Assembly: GCA_036852015.1 (NCBI GenBank)
Contig: JAANDG010000534.1
Span: 1-64,000 of the forward strand
DNA length: 64,000 nucleotides
From: Pelodera strongyloides
Lineage: Eukaryota > Nematoda > Chromadorea > Rhabditida > Rhabditidae
Direction of reading: 5' to 3'
Part shown: in pieces, positions 12,945 to 27,077 of the stretch
Layout of the letters: each line of letters starts with the position of its first letter
Numbering within the stretch: position 1 is the stretch's first letter
Made by a program: the position numbers and the translations under genes
The notes under the pieces: model-generated
Databases searched by the model: none
Seen by the model: only the letters and a program-made list of their open reading frames with translations
Told to the model about the DNA's origin: nothing

Positions 12945-15900
12945 ATGGCCTGTCTTCGAAAACTGAAGGAGGACTTGCAATTGCTCGAGCAATTATTTCC
13001 CCGCAATCACGAACGGTTACAGGTTTGTTTTTGTTTACTATTCTTTATTTTGCGTGCTTGATAATATTGTGGGTTGACGGGTTATATTAATCATCTACCC
13101 GGTTTGGTGGATATTACGAAATATACGAAATGGGTTATTTATTGTTGTCATAACATAAAACACCCCGCCAAATGCGGACGATCACATCCCGACCCGTAAT
13201 GCATTATATGCAAATTAGTCTAAATCACCTCCCGATCCCTAATGCATTATATGCAAATGAGTCTAAATCACCTCCCCAAAATTTTGAGATGCGGACCTAA
13301 TTAATCCCTGATTGTTATAAACTTAGGCGATTATCCGACATCCGTCCGTCTCGCCGAATTTTATTTAATTCATTTTATTCATTCCTAGAAAATTTTTGAG
13401 ATGGATGATTTATTTGGGTTGCCGCCAAGTATTGTGTATAGTATGGTTATTTAAATTTGACAGTAGCTGTTTTTCTTTGTATATCACTAGAATTTTTACT
13501 TGTATAATAATACCCTTGTTCTAGATTCTGAACGCGAGTGTGGACGAAATCTCAATCAAATTTGTTGATAATGCTGGAAAATCGATAGTCATGAATGCAA
13601 ATATACAGGTATCTTATCGTTTTTTTTTGAGTCAGACAGTCATTGTCATTCATACTTGGATATTGTTATTTAATTTATTTGTGACCTTTCAGTCTGTTTA
13701 TTGTCATTGTAATGAATATTATGTGGTTGTCTGGAACCTCAACAGATTTTGAACTGAAATTCGGCATAAAACAATTTTCGCTTGTGTTTGTGTCCTTCTT
13801 TGTGAGAAATTTGAGAGCGAGCTAGAGCGTACATGCAGTGTTGTGGTTTTGTTTTTGCTTTTATATTTATTCATTGAAACATGGCTGCTGAGACAGATGA
13901 ATGCAATTTGCTCGGCTATCCACAGTACAAGGTTAAGGTGAACCCATACTTCTTTGCAGATGGTATTTGTGGCGTGTTTTCTGATTTGTGATTAATTTAT
14001 TTGGATGATTAATATTACATGTAAATTCGTGCCTGTCCAGGAAAACTACCCCCGTCAACCTCCGATCTGGTTCTGCGAAGATGATTCACCCCTTGTTGCC
14101 GGAGTCCTCGATAATCTGACGGATGAGAGCAACAGCACCAATCTTCTTTATCAGGTACATATTTTTTTGTCTTTTTAAAGCGAAATACCGGCCGGTTTTT
14201 GAAACGCAGCGTGACCAACTGAATGCTTACGTATGTATGCTAATTTTCTCGAATTTGATTTGTTATACTAATTTACGTTCGTTTGCATAAGCTAGACAAG
14301 AATGCTGGTCTACTCGATGTGTTTCAAAAACAGGCCGGTTTCCCGTTTTTATTTTTAGTTGGGCAAATAGTGTTTCAAGTAAGTAAACGGTTAGTTTGGT
14401 AAGGCAAAATCACATGAAAATCGAAAATGAGAGAGACTTTGTTCAGTGTTTTCTTTGAGTTGACGTTTCTTTGCAAAAAGTTTGGATGTACTTACTTTCG
14501 TAGCAAATAGCGAACGAGGTTATTTTTTCTGATTGGTGGGGCAGATCTATGATGTAGCAGGTGCTGAAACTTCTCTTTCAACGAGATTATTTCCGATGTC
14601 TAATTGCTAAAACGCTTTTCCTTATTTCAGATCCATCGTCTGTGCACAGAGCTGTGTGCCCACTTCCAGTTAACAGTACCTTCCGAATTGAATCGGATCG
14701 CCCCGCCAGATGATATGGAAAAGGATGAGGGACAGGGCTCGGACATGGAGGACAGCGACGAGGATGCGGACGAAGACGTGCGCAGAATGGTGAGACTCAG
14801 ACAATTTTATTTGCTCTGGAACGGGGGAACTTGAAGTTTGTAGCGTTGAGACGTACCACACGCCTAGGAAAGTATTACAGACGACTCAATTCCTTCACTT
14901 GATGATGGTAGAAATAGTGGAACTATGGAACTAAGAAATTAATAAGCTACTGTTATTTGTGTGGTATCCTCTGCCTATTTTGTTCACTTTTTTTCTTAAA
15001 GCGAAATGTCGGCCGGTTATTGAAACGCATCTCAAGTACTTGCATTCCTATGAATTTACGCAAAGTGTGGTCTAATTGGGGTCAATTTTATTCTAATTTT
15101 TGCTCATTTGCATATGCTGCCTAAGAAAGCAGGTGTACGCTATGCGTTTCAAAAACCGGCCGGTATTTTCGCTTTAACGTAAATTCCAATGTAGATTGTT
15201 GAAATGGACGAAGAGATGCCCCGAAGTAGCCAGGAAGACTCGGACCTCTCCCCCGAGGGAGTACAAGTACTCGAACGATTGAACAAGCAGAACAGACAGA
15301 TGCACTTGAATGGACAGGTTAGTTGCTTTCCTTTGAATGTACTGTTTCTTTATCGATTATTTCTAGTCTAGTGGAGAAAAAAAATCTATTTGTTGTGAAT
15401 CTTTGTACCGCTATGGCTGTGGTATCATTCCTGATTAATGCGTAACAATGAAAAGATTTGAATAGCAACTCTACACAATATGGTGTTTGTAGGGAGATTC
15501 GTATTTTTTTTGAACATTTACATGCTAACGAGCATGAGGTGATGGTTGTTGTTTGACTAGTTTACCTGTCTTGGCATTGTTGATACCATTATGTTATTCA
15601 ATACTATCTTTAGATACACGGTTCAGTCACGGCAACTGATCGCCTTATGAAGGAATTGCGGGATATCTACAAAAGTGAACACTACAAGAAGCGTGAGTTA
15701 TTATTTTATTGTGCCTTTTTGCCAACGAGATTCTTCGTTCCGCATCCGCATCAGAACGCATTGGGAGTCCCTGATGCGGAATTCTAAAATTGAACTTATG
15801 CAAAAATGGTTCGAAGTTATCACTGCGTTTTTCTTTATTTGTCTCCTCCTTTAACCTTGTCGTTGCGGTATAGTTGTAATTACATACTAATCAATACTTA

Positions 15901-17326
15901 CATTTACTGTTTAAGATTCCTACTCGGTTGAATTGGTCAATGAGAGTCTTTATCAGTGGTGGGTGAAACTGCACAAAGTGGACCCGGACAGTCTCCTAGC
16001 AGCTGATATGCAGACACTGGCTGACGAACAGAAACAGGTGGGCATTGGTATCTGTTAGCGAAAGACTGATAGTCCGGTAGCGCCACGGTAGTCGTAGGAT
16101 GATGTGAGGCGTGCGATTATTGTCACTTGTCAGATTTGTCACACAAAACTCGGAAGTGAAATCTATATATCCCCTCAAAGTAGCACGTCCTTTAAATTTT
16201 GATCGTTGATAAGCAGGAAGGTGTTGCTTGGCGATTACTGTTATTAACATGTCTGTGTTCTATGTTAAAATTCCTTTTCAGGATCACATTCTCTTCGAAT
16301 TTGTTTTCAACGATAAATTTCCCTGCGAGCCGCCTTTTGTTCGTCTTGTATCGCCTACGGTAAGCGATTAGTTATTTGCATGGTTTTTCCTTTTTTACCG
16401 TATTTCATAAACTGTTATTTCCAATTCTTTGCATGTTTTTAAAAGTTTTTAGTCCTTCCAATTTCCAATAGAAATGTGTGTGAATAAGTTTTGTAATGTG
16501 AAGATGCGAAAAATTTTTTTCCAGGTTTCCAATGGGTTCGTTCTCGGAGGTGGCGCTATATGTATGGAGCTTCTTACGAAACAGGTACCTTTTTGAGACT
16601 GATACTGATACTGAAAACACGAGACTCCTCTTTTTTCTGATTTGAGAGAAAAGACGAAATCACACTTTCACCCGATATTCAATTGTACGAATTCTCCAAA
16701 TCTATTTTTTTGCAACTTTTATTATTATTTATCCTGGTGACAGAGTTATACTTAAAATTGGCTAGTTTACTTGCTCACATTTCGTCTAATTTTCTGAAAC
16801 CATTTTTTTTATCACCTATCGATTTTGTTGATTGTAAGTAGCCCACGAGCCACGAGGAGAACATACAGCATACAAATTCGAATACGTTTTTTTTCACTTT
16901 GTGTTAGTTAGGTTTAGACTAGTCAATCCTTGTGCTTGTATTCCAAGGCTATGACTTTTCAGGGCTGGACATCGGCATATTCTGTTGAAAGTCTGATATT
17001 GCAAATTGCCGCAACTCTCGTCAAGGGGAAAGCCAGAATTCAGTTTGATGTCAAGGTAGAGATTCTAACTATTATTGTTTTTTCGTCCCATTCTTTGCTG
17101 GGCATTTCATACTCGTTTCTCTCCTAGGGTTCCCTAATGTTTTGTTGCTACGGACAACTAACTCAAAATGGGTATTTGAAATGTTGTTTTAGTTTATATT
17201 ATCTAATAAGAGGCTCGTATATTTTAGGGTCAATATTCATTGGCAAAGGCGCAACAATCATTCAAGAGTCTGGTGCAGATTCACGCAAAGAGCGGTTGGT
17301 ACACACCTCCGAAGGAAGATGGCTAA
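12945..17326 (+). CDS. UBE2Q: Ubiquitin-conjugating enzyme E2 Q family
   Basis: An E2 enzyme that carries ubiquitin as a thioester and passes it to substrates. The N-terminal RWD-like part starts [19 protein letters not shown] and includes NHERLQ and [10 protein letters not shown]. An acidic linker follows ([13 protein letters not shown], about 14,740-14,790), then the [18 protein letters not shown] block (15,616-15,690). The catalytic UBC core has [24 protein letters not shown] (about 15,916), [13 protein letters not shown] (16,320), and [15 protein letters not shown], whose Cys is the expected active site. The protein ends [10 protein letters not shown], as in vertebrate UBE2Q1/2. The chosen ATG (12,945) opens the conserved region 39 nt after an acceptor, but the frame stays open upstream to 12,795, so the start is uncertain. 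Two palindromic MITEs lie in introns (14,175 and 14,996). Confidence 0.95.
14175..14350. mobile_element. Palindromic MITE, TTAA family
   Basis: In a UBE2Q intron. Left end TTAAAGCGAAATACCGGCCG. The right end is worn (CAGGCCGGTTTCCCG). Confidence 0.85.
14996..15177. mobile_element. Palindromic MITE, TTAA family
   Basis: In a UBE2Q intron, ending 14 bp before the acceptor of the exon with [13 protein letters not shown]. Both ends TTAA-flanked. Confidence 0.88.
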
Positions 17327-18882
17327 CCGTAGCCTGAAGATTCACGATAGATACGGTATCTCTGATTTATTGGCTTTTGCAATTCGGTGTCAGTCGTTGT
17401 TCTATGTACACTTTACGATTGTCAAGTCGTTCAATCCCATGTGATATTTGTTTTGAAATTTCCATCCAGTAATTCTTCGTTTTTCTGCTTCTTCTGCCAC
17501 TTTCTCTGTTAGTGGTTTTCTTCTTTCCATATGTTGTAACGGATACAGTGCAAACAAAATAACCAATGTTTTTCCAGTTTACGGTTCCCATCTTTTTTCT
17601 CTTTTCCCTGTATAATGGCAAGACTGCCCCCCGCTTCTGGTTGTTGGTTATTTTGGCATCCAAATCTAAAGTTAACGGCTTATTTGAGTAGTTTCCTTTT
17701 GATGCAATAATCGTTTGGATGCCATAATAAGCGTTCTTTCTTCTCTCGGATATAATTTTGGACCTTGATCATTCATGTAAGTACCAGATGTTATCACATC
17801 ACTATTGCTATCCGAGAGAGGAGTTTTATATTTTGTTTATTCTTGTCATATTTGCATAATTCACGAGACCTTCAAACACCTTGATTTCGGTCTAACAAGC
17901 TCTATATGTCGTGAAATATGCACAAAATTTGGTTTTTGTTTCTTATTTCGGAGCGATTCCCCCGGTTAGGTCATAAGTTACTATCGATGCCAGTTGTTCT
18001 AATTTTGGAAGATTTTAGAAAATATTCTTCACCATTAATTACCTCCTAATTGAAATGGAATATGTCTAGTCGAAGTCGACATTAGAAAAGAAATAACCTT
18101 TTTTATTTCCATATTCATTCCAAGAAATGCTCATGATTCTTTTTTTTTCCTGTGTAATTTTATACCGCGATGAAATCGCAACTGTGTTGATTCTCCTTGC
18201 AATTGAGAATGTCGCCAGCCGTGTTCTGAGGACTTCTAAATGATGCCAATCTTTTGGTATACGGTAACTGCGTCTCAGTCTCCGTGTTTTCTTTCCTGTC
18301 TGTGTCGCCAATGATATTTGACTTTGATTCAGTTTTATATAAAGATTTGAGGCAGCTTTTTTGCATATTTATTTTAATACAAAAAACACATACAAAAAAA
18401 TACACGGTCAACAAGATCAAAAAGGTGGTGCTAAATATAATGGAAGTGCCAGTGGCTGAGTAAATATGATAAAGACCCTAGCACAATTCTGAGATCGGCA
18501 TCGGAAAGAGCACAAGAATGTGAATAGAGATTAAACTACGAAACCGATCAAATATAATCTACCACTTCCAAACGTCTAACTTACCTGATACGATTTTGTT
18601 AGTGGGAAACCAGAAAGAGCGATTAAATAACCCAGGTTTAAACTAAAAGATAATACGGTAGCAAACATTATTCACTTTCTGCGTAACGCACAAAATGATC
18701 AGACAAAAGAGAAAAGTACACAAATTATAGCAAAGAAACAAGGCAAATGTGCTAAATACACGGTGCTATTTCAAGATGGAGGGATCATCCAACGACCAAC
18801 TTTTCCTCTTCTAACTAGAAGAGCTCGAATACCAACCAAACTTGGATCTGAGCTAGGCTATAACTGAACGACTAATCAACTA
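17327..18882. other. 3' flank of UBE2Q, no gene seen
   Basis: About 1.5 kb between the convergent UBE2Q and RS-rich genes. AT-rich, and open frames are short and unlike known proteins. It probably carries both 3' UTRs. Confidence 0.5.
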
Positions 18883-19021
18883 TTAAAGCGAAATACTGGC
18901 CGGTTTTTGAAACGCCTCAGGTATACCATCATTCTTATGCAGCTTATGCAAATGAGCATAAATACGTAAGAACTCGGTTGTCCACGATTCGTTTCAAAAA
19001 CCGGCCGGTAGTTCGCTTTAA
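18883..19021. mobile_element. Palindromic MITE, TTAA family, short form
   Basis: 139 bp, TTAA at both ends, internal TTATGCAAATGAGC. Lies in the 3' flank of the RS-rich gene. Confidence 0.88.
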
Positions 19022-19348
19022 CGATTTTTACGGCTAAATGTGCTCTGAAGGTCGATTAAAACGCGATCAGTTGCAAGAAGCCCGTAATCTATGACAGCCA
19101 TTTTCATATCAGTCAGTTGGAGCACTTCGAATCCGTACATAACATAACCTATATCGATTACTTTCAAACATTTGGGCGTCCCATTCTGTAATAGCACCAA
19201 CTAATCATAGTTAATTTAAACACAGATAAAGATAACGGAATGCAAAAAAGATACAGATAATACAAAATGTATGATAACTAATATGATACAGTACACATAA
19301 ATACAGACATGCCCCATCGTGGGTTTTTCTTCCCTTTCTATTCTCCGT

Positions 19349-22300
19349 CTACTGATTACGGCGATCGGCGAACGCGTTTCGGCCCCTTGCCATGTGGTAC
19401 GGGAACGAACCGCGCCCGCGGTACCTGAAGACAAAACGCCAATAAACACTGAGAATAATACGTAGGCTTATAAATTCGTTCAATCTCGCTAGGAATACAC
19501 ACTCAACAATTTAACAACAACCCGTTTGCGAGACCCAACCCGAGACACAAATCTATCTGAATGCGCATACTTTTGAAAACGTACTTACATAGTTATTAGT
19601 AGCAAATACAAAACAAATAAAAATTAATAACCCCATCAGGTGTTCTAATCAAAAGCTATGCCGTTAGGTTCAGTAGTCTCGAGTCTCAAGTAATAAACCG
19701 ATACAACTAAAATAACTTACGCTCGTCCGGCTCCTCTCTTGTATGTGAATTCTCTCCTTGCCGACTCCCGGGACAGACTCCTCTTCTCCCTTCTCTTGTC
19801 TGGGGAGTTATGTCCTCTCGAATTACGCGACGAACCGGGAGCATCAGGGCTCATGATCCGACGGGCGTTAGTTCTTACACGTTCCGGGGTGACGACCACA
19901 CGAGGACGATCGGATCTGGATGACCGGGGCATAATGTCAACTGCAAAAGAAGAACATTTGACAACTTGACAGGACAATCATACTCAACCAGCAACAATGT
20001 AAGTAAAATCAGCATTCAATCACGATGAACGTAGGAACTGGCTGCGACTACTGTGACGTAAAAAAATACCAAATCAGCTCAACTATGTGTATCACAATTC
20101 AATATAAACCCTAGTCCCTAGTAAAGTATAATTTTCGTGATATAATCCCCAAATTTGTACGGCAAGCTCGTTAACTACTCATACACTCATGCAGTATATA
20201 AACATCACTGACTAATAAGTTGAGGACCAACTTACCCCCTCTCCCATACCGCCGTTCTGTATCCCTCACTCTCCTCTCACTGGGGCTTCTCTCCCTCGCG
20301 GTCCTTTCAGTATGTCTACCATACGGGGGAGAGATCCTTCTTGTCCTTCTCGGGCTATTCTGTAGAAGCGGCGTGTTTGCAATGAGCGGTTTTCTTGCCA
20401 CGAATCCAGGGTGCCGGCCCAGAGCCGGTCCGGGCGGGCTAGAGGCCCGAGAATCTGAACTGCGCTCCTAAACAGGTAACTAGTCAAAATAATGCACAAT
20501 AGAAAATTGAACTAGTTAACTAAATCAATCTTCACATTCCTGGTTCAATTCAATTCACAATTCACAGGAGGTAGAAATGCAAGATAAGCACAGGTAAATC
20601 CAGGTATAATTTCCATGTGTATTTCGGAGATGGTCGCTTAGTTGAGAGTCGAACCGTAAAATACAACTGATACGTTTCACCCAAATCTATATATTTGCAT
20701 TTGCCTCCGGAGATGGTCAAAGCCGGTTGATGCGTAATTTTACGCATATATTTATAGCCTGGGTAAATCCAATCTCCAATCCAAATTCAGTAGTTCAGAT
20801 GGCATAACACACCAAAACAATCCTACCTCCTTGCACGTTTCCATGAGTGCATATCTGTTGTGCAACGCTTCAAACGAAGTCCTGTTCCTTTGCACCGGCA
20901 CCTCTTCTGTCTCAATCACGTCGCTTCCAGGATCTGCAAACAAGAATAGTTAAATTAAACTCGATTTTAGGAAAACATGCCGGGGCACACTTTTCGCACG
21001 ACCGACCATACTCTTTCTCTTACATAAAACACGCGCACCATTCCCCGATACCATGATGGCGCCTGGTGTCGCTACCATACCAATCAATATTGTATATAGT
21101 TTGGCTCATCTACTAATACTAACAATAAGCCCACTTTCGCAGTAAAACGACGGGTGTAGTATAGACAGCGTAGACACGGCTCTAAGCACAAAACCAGAAT
21201 GAAATGATCAACACATAAAAAAAAACAGAATTAAGTGAAAGTGATCAACACAGCACAAAGCAAGAATGAAATGATCAACACATAAACATTCAAATCTCGC
21301 AAATATGCCAATTATGACAAATAACTGACCGTCGCCTGTCGTTTGCCAACGGGATGTCTTTTGTTTCTTGTAAGGAGGTGGCGGGGGCACCGGGGAAGGA
21401 GGCTGACGGGCACCCGGGAGAGGTCTCTTGAAGGGAGACACGTCGGGAAGCTGAATGAAAAGGTGTAAATTGCAGCAAAATTACGCTTGGGGTTAGGGGC
21501 TGATCGATTGTTTAAACAAAAATATGAAACACAATAAACTGCACGCATGATATTCAAACTCTATATTTAATTCGATAGAATAAAGAGTTAATAAAAAAGA
21601 AAACTAAGCAAAGATGTGCGTAAAAACCACTACAGTTGCAAACACTTGAAACGTTGAAATTCAATCACAATGAAAATACACCCACTCGTCTTGAACTTGA
21701 ACACAAACCTAACCAGGCATCAAAGCACCGGACCGGACCTGACGAAAAAAAGCTCACCATTCTCTGAAGTCGTGAGGACACTATGGGTTCTATGTTCCCA
21801 CCAGTCGCTATACCACCAACGGGAAGAAAACGTTCCTTGGGCGGGAATACACCCAGATGGCCCTTCGACGGGATATTGTTCCTCAAGCTGGGAGGAATCT
21901 GGAATACTATTCCAATTATACAAAACATACTCTTGTCTACTCAAAAACTTAATTGGCTAATCTCATTCATCACTCTCAATAGACTAAACGCTGGTTCAGC
22001 AAGCTTCAACACCTTAACTATATGATCAAACATTCGCACAAACTCTTACACGAGAATGAATGCTCCACTCAAAATAGCCGTTAATAAGAAGAAACTCTAA
22101 CCTCTTGATAATCCGAGAGCCCCTCCGTGGTCACCCTTCTCGCTCCCGTATTCGACGTAGAAATTGTCAAAAGGTTCCTATTCTGCGACTGTAGTTCGGC
22201 TTGTTGCGCATTAATCTTCCGCATGGTTTCTTCCGAAAATCTGGTCGGCAGCTTCCTAGGAGGGGGAGGCGGGGGCGGCCGGGGTGGCGGAGAAGGAGAG

Positions 22301-25300
22301 CGGGAACTAACATCCTCATCACAAGGGGACCTCGGGGAATATTCGGGGGAGTCCAGTTCATCACGACCTTCAATGAGCAAAGGAGATGGAGTTCGGGATC
22401 TACTTTCGAACTCCTGGAAATCTTGAGCGGACGACAACGGACACAACGGTACCCCAAGCGGCTCGGTATTCTCTGCTGGAGAGCTAGAGTCCTCACTTTC
22501 ATTTCTCGCTTCATCACCATCAGCTTCCCGGGCAGAGGGAGAGGCCTCCCTCGACGACTGTCGAATTGTTAACTTGAGCAAAAATTTCCTTTTCTCCGGC
22601 TCGGGATCCGCACTAACCGCCTCAACTTTGGTAACGACGGTTTGCTTTTCCGATGACCTCGCCTCAGGCAAATCAGGCGAAATGTTTTCAAGTCTCGCTG
22701 CGGTCAAGCCTGACAGGCTCTGCTTTGGCACATTTCCATTTGTCTCGCGTTGTTGATTAGCACCCGATTCCTCAGGAACAATCGGTGGAGGAAGGGGAAC
22801 ACTACCCGGCTGGGGCACTTCCTGCTCATTATTCTCTACAGTAGTGTCTTCAGTTCGAACAGAGCATTCCTGAACGGCACCATTTGGAACTGAATTCTCC
22901 TTCCGAATAACAGATTCCGTCCTTTCAGCCACCGTCGAACTCGGATCCACATTAGCAGAGGCCATGTCTTCGTCATCTTTAAGAGGCTGGGTGACAGAAA
23001 CCGAGTTGCCCAACTCTGGTTCCGGTTCCGGGGGTTCCGTCTTGATAAGCACAACTCCACTCTTTCTTCTTCTTCTTGGTTCAGGTTCTACAGTTGCTGG
23101 CGGTGATGGCGGAAACATTGGCGGATTGATTTCCAGTGAACTGAGTCGGCCTTCTAAAAAAATCAATTCTTCAGAGAATACATCGATAGTTACGGACGCA
23201 AGTTGCAAGATTCACAATGAATAGTAAGATATTTTTAAGAAAGAGAATCCAGCGCTGAGGAAAAAAGTAACCCTTTACGTGTAATATAAAACAACACTGA
23301 AAATTCAGCTTTTCATAGTAACAAGTCGTATAATAAACACGAACCAAATTGATTCCGCAAGAGTCGGATCGTATACGTGGTCTCAGTCAGATGTTTCACG
23401 TAACGGCCACAAGCAGTGTCAGGAATATACTGCAACAAAATAATGAGATCAACCAAAAAGAATACCAGCAAGAAATTAGGGCCATTACTAAATAAGAGGT
23501 ATGCTATCTTGGTCTTCGGCGCTCATAACCTCAATAGGCGTCTGATAATTTAAACTGATCCTTGGTGATCAATTCGTGAGCCCCAGCCCGGCAAAATTAT
23601 GTAGTACAGAACTATTCCAGAGGCCGTATTCCCAGCACACAGGGAGCTCCCCCCCTAGGCTCACGAGCACTATGACTCTCTTCTGCTCTCGCACTCTTTA
23701 GATTCCTGGGGAGGCCAGGGAGGGCTCCCTGCGTATTGGTGAATACGGCCTCAGAAACCGAGTGGCTCCATGCTATGCTCGGAGGTTGGTGTATACTTTG
23801 AAAACAACGTACGGTAGCTAAGCTAAACAGACAGCAGTCTACAAACAGCGGATCGGGAATACTTAACAAAAGTACTAAACATACCGTGGTTCCTGCGAGC
23901 AAAGTCTTGGAAGTAAGTTCGTCCCTCATAATAGCCAAGTCGATACTTCTGACGGCAAATTCGAGCCTGAAACAAAACCATCAGAGATATAGGGTAGAAA
24001 TCCGTGATGCATCACTTATTCAGAACACAGTCAATTACACAAATGGGAACAAGTCATAGTGCCACATGGACGGATACGAAAATAAATAGTTATTTGAAAG
24101 TAAAAAGAAACCAATTACAAATAACACACGAAACAATTCAAAATAAAGAATTTCGGCACGGATTCGAACAAAATAAGCCAACGCCTACGTTCGAGTTAGG
24201 CGCGAGCCACTGACTGATATGACAAACCAAAAAAAAATAACAGAAATGCAAAATTAATTTCATTAACCTCCTACCATTGTTTTTCGGTCCCAAATGGCGA
24301 CCAAGGATTTCGGCGAACACAATCATCTTGCTGAGAACTCTAAAAAGACAGAGACAATAAAAATAGCAAGCCACACACAGAAAAAGATAAACTAAGCCAA
24401 CGCCACGGGCAGGGGTACAGGTTGGTGCGTGAAAACACGCACGAACCACCTCCGGATTGGGTTTGACCACCTCCGGTAGCAATTCGAAATTAATATATTT
24501 GACCGAAACATGGTGTTTTATTAAAACGGTCTATACCTAAGCTAAAGAAACCACCTCTATTTAGGCACGGAATTTATACCAACACTAATAACTGATGCAA
24601 AGCAAAGGGCAGTGTTATCTACGCAGTCTACTCTTGAATCATGGCACCGTGTAAGCTAAGCTAATCCTTCCTATCTTCCTTACCGCACTATCCCCATTTG
24701 GTGGGCGCAGAACGAGGATGGGAGGCGAACCACCGGAAGATCCTCCGCTATCATTATCCACTTCCATTTTTATGGCGCGATCCTTGTACTGTTTCGGGTC
24801 GAAAGGTTTCACCGCGCCTCTAAAATTATACATACTTCGTATTCGTAAACAGAGCGAGGGTAATACCTTACCAGGCGTTACCTTTAAAAATATTTATTAA
24901 CACATAAAATGTGTGCATCAATATGACGAAAGGTTGACAAGCATCAATTGAATGGCCATAGAGTATTGAATCAATTGAACCTTTAGTTTACGAGCGGATA
25001 AAGCAATTACGTCGAGTCCCAAATCACTAATTAACAATAAACAGGTCAGGAATTGTAAGGAATTGTTTATATCCATCGGAGCATTCGACTAACTTCTTCT
25101 TTTTCAGTAAGCAATAGTAAGTTAGTAAGGAAAGACTTACAAATGCTCATCTGAACCGTAGATCGAATCTTCTTCGTCTGTGTTCGCCTCTCCCTCTGAA
25201 TCCACAACAGACAATTCTGATGTAGAGTAAGAGAGGTCCGAGCTGAAATGGAAGTAATATTGTTATTTAATGCGGTATAACAGCTAACAGCCCGTTTTTG

Positions 25301-27077
25301 AAACGTACGCTGAACGCTGTATTGTATTCCCATAGAGTATTCCCCGGTCCCCGGGTTCCCTGCGAATAACTGCACCACACTGCGTGTGCGTAATTTTTTA
25401 GTCTAATTATGGTCATTTGCATACAACACTGAGAACGTAGCTGTCCAGCATATGTTTCAAAAGCAGGCCGTTTTGTCGCTGTAAACATGCGAAAAAAAAT
25501 AAACGAACATATCCTGAGCGCGATTTAGCATAATCATGGTTTAAAAGAGTACTGCTAGTGCCCAGGCTGATTTGAATGTTCGAATGCCGCTCATTCACTG
25601 ACCTACTGTAAATACCGCTACCAAGGGGCGAGCCAGCACGGGATTCAGAATCTTGCAGTTCAAAGTTATCCTCATCTTCATCGGGGACACAGGTACCCCG
25701 CAATGGTAAATCCGAATGAACGTGCTCAGTTGGTGTAGGCTCAGAATAACAGTCAGCATCACGATTGTCGGTTTGCATTGACTCTTCGCAAAAGTCAGTA
25801 TCAACAGCAGGACATTTGTCAACCGGCTGAGTAGCGTCACAACCATCAGGTACTGTAGTAAATACACCACTATCGCCACTATTTCGCCGAGTTCCAACTT
25901 CAGGAGAAATAATCTCACAGAAATCGATGGAAATGGAAGGATCAGAAATATAAATCATAGAAGAGTCATTTGATCTTGCTGGCAGGGGGTTTTCGGGTAA
26001 TGTAATATTGGTATCCTCATCCAGGGCGACAAGAACGCGGTCCAATATTGTCTCCATAGTGTCCCGTACATCACCATCGAGGTTAAATAAACCAAGAAGA
26101 TTGTCAGAATCGTGTATCTTATCCACAGCATCCATCTGGTTGTTACCATCCGGTATAAAGGCAATAGTGGGCTGTGACGAATCTGAGTGCTCGTGCTCGC
26201 CAACTGGCTGCACCCCTGATTGGCCGGAAGCAAGCTTGCCAATAGGACAGTTTAATCCAGAGGTCGTCACAAGGTCATTCGAATGAATATCATTTTGCCC
26301 GAATAGAGTAATCTTTAGCTTTCCGTTCAATGAAGCAACTTTGATTTGCCGGGCATCCACGGATGATTCAGTAGCACTAACAACTGGCTGACTGTCATCA
26401 AATTCTCCCGTTGCTTCAGAATCTTCTGGGAATAGAACAGACACATTAGTACCGACGTTCGCGTCCGAAGAAGATACAGTTCTTGAGAGGATTCGTCGTT
26501 CGGAAATAGGCGGAGTCACTCCAAAAGCAGCTCTAAGAAACGGCGTCATGGCAACTCTTCCCTTACGGCTTTTATTGTTGTTAGATGGCGTGTCGCTATT
26601 ATGAGGGGCGACTGGATCTTGAAGGTCCCAGACAATAGGTTGTCTCATATGAATGGTTTTCTTAGGTGTAAGCAGTGATACAGAAACATCCGGAGCAGTA
26701 TGTATAGCATCCGGAAGAGTATCGGTGGCAGGTTCCTGCGACGCTGGAACATCCACATGCGGATGTGAAGCACATGATTTATCATTATCATCATCATCGT
26801 CATCAATATATATTATGGGAATTTCCTTTTCCATGGATTCCAGAACAGGTCGAATGTTTTTTTGCCAGTCGAGAATAGCATCGATCGAATCTTCTGAATC
26901 GGAAGATCGTCTAATTGCTGAGCCTTCTCTCGGTCTGCGGGGTGTTGTTAGCTTCTTCCCGGTATCCGCAGCGGGAGGGCCACCAGTATTCCTTGCTTTG
27001 GTGACCTTGGAGCCAATCTTTGCATGGGGAGAGAAAGCACGATCAGTGGAAGGAGGTTCCACACGCTTCTTTCCCAT
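19349..27077 (-). CDS. Large Ser/Pro-rich, C-terminally RS/RG-rich nuclear protein, family not recognised
   Basis: Thirteen exons join in one consistent frame: about 27077-25613, 25246-25142, 24827-24685, 24344-24278, 23968-23884, 23430-23340, 23154-22101, 21905-21769, 21452-21330, 20935-20826, 20471-20236, 19939-19723 and 19432-19349. The start MGKKRVEPPSTDRAF lies 2 nt after an acceptor. The first 490 residues are acidic and Ser/Thr-rich (with DDDDDDN), and look disordered. The middle exons encode a compact segment with NPWSPFGTEKQWLEFAVRSI and CGRYVKHLTETTYTIRLL, the best candidate for a folded domain. Proline runs follow (PPPRPPPPPPP, VPPPPPYKK). The last exons are rich in Arg/Ser (RRTRRISPPYGR, SRESARREF) and end RGRGSFPYHMARGRNAF. 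The composition suggests a nuclear RNA-processing or chromatin role, but I cannot name the family. Confidence 0.8.
23620..23752. mobile_element. Short palindromic element, ends AGGCCGTATTC
   Basis: AGGCCGTATTC...GGGAGCTCCC and GGGCTCCCTGC...GAATACGGCCT are inverted. In an intron of the RS-rich gene. Similar ends at 38,776-38,905. Confidence 0.6.
24411..24580 (+). repeat. Dispersed element with 21-bp minisatellite, copy with 1 unit
   Basis: GGGGTACAGGTTGGTGCG, one ACCACCTCCGGATTGGGTTTG unit plus a partial, then AGCAATTCGAAATTAATA and GGAATTTATACC. In an intron of the RS-rich gene. Confidence 0.75.
25273..25484. mobile_element. Diverged relative of the palindromic MITE
   Basis: Ends CCCGTTTTTGAAACGTACGC and GTTTCAAAAGCAGGCCG mirror each other, with a TCATTTGCATAC core. 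In an intron of the RS-rich gene. Confidence 0.6.

Noticed and set aside
22127..22572. Plus-strand Gly/Arg-rich ORFs
   Set aside because: Antisense of the proline-rich exon of the RS-rich gene.
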